From: Fimbriimonadales bacterium
Lineage (GTDB): Bacteria > Armatimonadota > Fimbriimonadia > Fimbriimonadales > GBS-DC
DNA: 7,643 nt
NCBI GenBank assembly: GCA_026416065.1
Contig: JAOAFW010000274.1
Coordinates: 1-7,643, forward strand
Reading direction: 5' to 3'
Shown: piece after piece, positions 5,806-7,643 of the stretch
Numbering within the stretch: position 1 is the first letter of the stretch
Layout of the letters: every line of letters begins with the position of its first letter
Notes under the pieces: generated by a model
The model's input: only the letters and a program-made list of their open reading frames with translations
What the model was told of the DNA's origin: nothing
The model's database searches: none
Program-made: the position numbers and the translations under genes

Positions 5806-7068
5806 CTACTCCCGACCGCTCGCATCGCTTGAAGCATGCTTTAAAATAATACCTAAAAGCAGAAGGTAAGCCGCGGTATGCAGTAAGGCGATTGCCCAAA
5901 CGGTTGCGGAGAGCGTGAGTTGGGCGTAGATCACACTGCCCCAAATCATCAGCATCCCAAGCACTCTCCCTAAGTTCCACAGTAATAAAATGTGCTGCTT
6001 GTGTAAAATATTCAAAAGGTGGCTCAACGGTGAGACAATTAGCCCTCCCAGCTGCCCCAAGCAGACGGGGATAGCTAACCAGGCTGCCGCGTGCCACTGT
6101 GGGGCGTACAAAGTCAGGATGCCTATCGGGATTAGAATCATTCCGAACACTATAAATGGAACCAAGAAACGGGATGCAAGCCAGCGTAAAGTGTCAAAAG
6201 TCAGATCTGCCATCGACTCGCCCTGTCTGTAGGTTGCCGCTGCGTGCCCCAAAAAAGCCTGCGCTGCTGCATACCCAACTAAGCCTACGGGCGCGGAGAT
6301 GAGGCGGTTGACTACACCAAACCATCCTGCCTCAGTTCCGCCAAAAAGCGTAAGGATGAGCAGTGGCGACATGTGGAGCACCGCCGCTCCAAGCAAGGCG
6401 TCAGGCAGCCCTATGAAGGCGAAACGGCGATATCGTTTCGCCTGTTCCTTCAGGTGAGGTAATTTGAAAGGCGCAATAGAGCTAAGTATCGATCTTGCGA
6501 GTGTTGCGGCGCCTGCACTGCGAGCAACGATCTCTCCTGTAATCAGCCCGACTGTCCCTAAATTCAGCCAGCCTAAGCCGAACATTGCAGCAGTACCTAC
6601 GACTCCCTGATAAATCCTGGTTTGAGAGAGGCGCTGGTATTCCTTTTGTCGAGTTGCCCAAAAACTCATCGTCTGATAAGCACTAATCAGTACTAAGCTA
6701 ACTGGGATCCACAACCAGATGGATGTGCTGAGTCCCAAAAGTGAATGCACACGGCTCATCATAATAGGAACCAGCAGTAGTAGGCTAAACAGGCAACCGC
6801 AGATGCATGACAGGATTAGGCATAGCAGCACTAAAGCCGCGGCATCGCGATTGTCTTCGGGCAAAGGAATCGCGGCTTCGTATCGCAAGGTTGCTAAGGG
6901 CAGCAGCAGCGATGCGGTTGCCATAAACGCCGCGAACTCGCCGAATTGCTGAGGCGTGTAAAGCCGGCTGAGGAGCGGCGAGGCGAGCACAAAAAGCCCT
7001 TGCGCAACAGCGGTTCCTGCGGCGAGCCAGAAAACCGATCGCGCGAAGCTATTTCTGCTCTCTCTCAT
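5806..7068 (-). CDS. wzx: Wzx-type lipid-linked oligosaccharide flippase (MOP superfamily)
   Basis: Predicted 420-residue inner-membrane transporter of the polysaccharide-biosynthesis branch of the MOP/MATE superfamily, expected to move undecaprenyl-pyrophosphate-linked repeat units to the periplasmic face. Length is normal for Wzx. The N-terminus SVFWLAAGTAVAQGLFVLASPLLSRLY (11-37) is the first membrane segment with its typical glycine/alanine pattern, followed by TPQQFGEFAAF (38-48) and LRYEAAIPLPED (61-72), a stretch repeatedly seen in Wzx proteins. About 12 hydrophobic segments follow, including 78-101, 117-133, 157-180, 222-243, 252-275, 300-320, 327-345, 359-379 and 387-409. Basic R/K runs between segments fit inside loops. 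The start ATG 7068 overlaps the aminotransferase stop (ATGA); the nearest purine run, GGAG, is only one base away, so translation is probably coupled. The substrate glycan cannot be predicted. It sits directly before the polymerase, the classic Wzx/Wzy pairing. Confidence 0.92.
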   Translation of the reverse strand: MRESRNSFARSVFWLAAGTAVAQGLFVLASPLLSRLYTPQQFGEFAAFMATASLLLPLATLRYEAAIPLPEDNRDAAALVLLCLILSCICGCLFSLLLLVPIMMSRVHSLLGLSTSIWLWIPVSLVLISAYQTMSFWATRQKEYQRLSQTRIYQGVVGTAAMFGLGWLNLGTVGLITGEIVARSAGAATLARSILSSIAPFKLPHLKEQAKRYRRFAFIGLPDALLGAAVLHMSPLLILTLFGGTEAGWFGVVNRLISAPVGLVGYAAAQAFLGHAAATYRQGESMADLTFDTLRWLASRFLVPFIVFGMILIPIGILTLYAPQWHAAAWLAIPVCLGQLGGLIVSPLSHLLNILHKQHILLLWNLGRVLGMLMIWGSVIYAQLTLSATVWAIALLHTAAYLLLLGIILKHASSDASGRE

Positions 7069-7643
7069 GCTCCAGCGGGAGATGAAAGCAGTGTGGAGAT
7101 GCTTGTGGCGACCTGTTGCTGCGTTTGGAGTGTTAGCATCGGTCCCATCGGCAAGCTCAACACCTCGCGCGACGCCCGCTCCGCTTCAGGCAGGCTGAGC
7201 CCCATCGCCCGATAAACAGGCAGCAGGTGTAGCGGCACAGGATAATAGACAAAGGTATCGATTCCCGCCTCCTTCAGCTGCGCCTGCAGCCAGTCGCGTC
7301 GGTCGCCTCGCACGCGAATCGTATACTGGTGGTACACGTGATAAGCGTAGGGGGCTTCGTAGGGCGTCTCAATACTGGGAATGTCACGCAGCAGTTCGTT
7401 GTAGCGCGCCGCCGCCTCGCGCCGCTTGCGGTTCCACTCGTCCAGATACCGAAACTTGACGCGCAGAATCGCCGCCTGAATTTCATCCAGGCGCGAGTTG
7501 ACGCCCACGCGCTCGTTGTAGTACTTCTTGCGCGCTCCATGCACGCGCAGCATGCGCACGGTCTCGGCAACCTCATCGTCGTTGGTAACCAGCATGCCCC
7601 CGTCGCCGAACGCGCCGAGATTCTTGGAGGGGAAAAACGAAAG
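7065..7643 (-). CDS. DegT/DnrJ/EryC1/StrS-family sugar aminotransferase, C-terminal half (cut by right window edge); WbpE-like
   Basis: The last 192 residues plus stop of a PLP-dependent nucleotide-sugar aminotransferase; the 5' half lies beyond the right edge. The open frame runs without a break from the edge, well upstream of the internal ATG at 7595. Its first residues are FFPSKNLGAFGDGG, the family's PLP-lysine motif, with the Schiff-base lysine encoded at 7625..7623. Then come VGVNSRLDEIQAAIL (fragment residues 46-60), HVYHQYTIR (102-110) and FVYYPVPLHL (131-140), ending LSLPMGPMLT (162-171). This pattern fits WbpE-like enzymes, which aminate the 3-keto group of UDP-GlcNAc uronic acid, but other 3- and 4-aminotransferases share much of it. 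GC is about 63% over 7381-7560. The stop overlaps the flippase start as ATGA. It should not be assumed to be a copy of the left-edge aminotransferase, because the two visible parts do not overlap in the alignment. Confidence 0.94.
   Translation of the reverse strand, partial: LSFFPSKNLGAFGDGGMLVTNDDEVAETVRMLRVHGARKKYYNERVGVNSRLDEIQAAILRVKFRYLDEWNRKRREAAARYNELLRDIPSIETPYEAPYAYHVYHQYTIRVRGDRRDWLQAQLKEAGIDTFVYYPVPLHLLPVYRAMGLSLPEAERASREVLSLPMGPMLTLQTQQQVATSISTLLSSPAGA

Noticed and set aside
5795..6097. Open frame overlapping the flippase gene's 3' end
   Set aside because: No recognisable domain, and it is the shadow of a well-supported membrane protein in another frame.
7274..7576. Arginine- and cysteine-rich 100-residue open frame inside the right aminotransferase
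   Set aside because: Its composition is typical of a GC-rich alternate-frame shadow, and the aminotransferase reading covers the same bases with family motifs.
1..7643. Defence system, mobile element, CRISPR array or novel RNA
   Set aside because: All but 51 bases are accounted for by recognised polysaccharide genes. I saw no direct-repeat arrays, terminal inverted repeats, transposase or integrase motifs, or tRNA-like folds.

Overview
This window is one leftward (minus-strand) run of eight genes for building and exporting a surface polysaccharide by the Wzx/Wzy-dependent route (O-antigen, capsule or exopolysaccharide). It is bacterial. Both Shine-Dalgarno-led and coupled starts are present, and GC content changes strongly from gene to gene. 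I cannot name the phylum from the sequence, and nothing shows whether the product ends up on lipid A, as capsule or as free exopolysaccharide.

In transcription order (right to left): the C-terminal half of a DegT/DnrJ/EryC1/StrS sugar aminotransferase (cut by the right edge); a Wzx-type flippase; a multi-spanning Wzy-type repeat-unit polymerase; a GT4 glycosyltransferase; a non-hydrolysing UDP-GlcNAc 2-epimerase (WecB family, closest in motif to WbpI); a second GT4 glycosyltransferase of WbuB type; a class I SAM-dependent methyltransferase; and the N-terminal 66 residues of a second DegT-type aminotransferase (cut by the left edge).

Six of the seven gene junctions are 4-nt stop/start overlaps (five ATGA, one GTGA). 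The seventh, flippase to polymerase, has a 51-nt spacer. There is no non-coding stretch above 51 nt, no RNA gene, transposon, CRISPR array or convincing terminator, and I found no promoter, so transcription must begin beyond the right edge.

Likely division of labour: the aminotransferases and epimerase make nucleotide-activated amino sugars; the two glycosyltransferases add sugars to a lipid-linked repeat unit in the cytoplasm; the methyltransferase may decorate or cap the glycan; the flippase moves the unit across the inner membrane; the polymerase joins units outside. The initiating phosphoglycosyl transferase, chain-length regulator and export genes are not in the window. The epimerase and right-hand aminotransferase together hint at a diacetamido uronic acid of the WbpE/WbpI type, but this is inference.

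I do not see a new kind of biological system here. The points of interest are the overlap architecture, start-codon choice for the polymerase, the composition contrast between the edge genes and the interior, and the predicted sugar chemistry.
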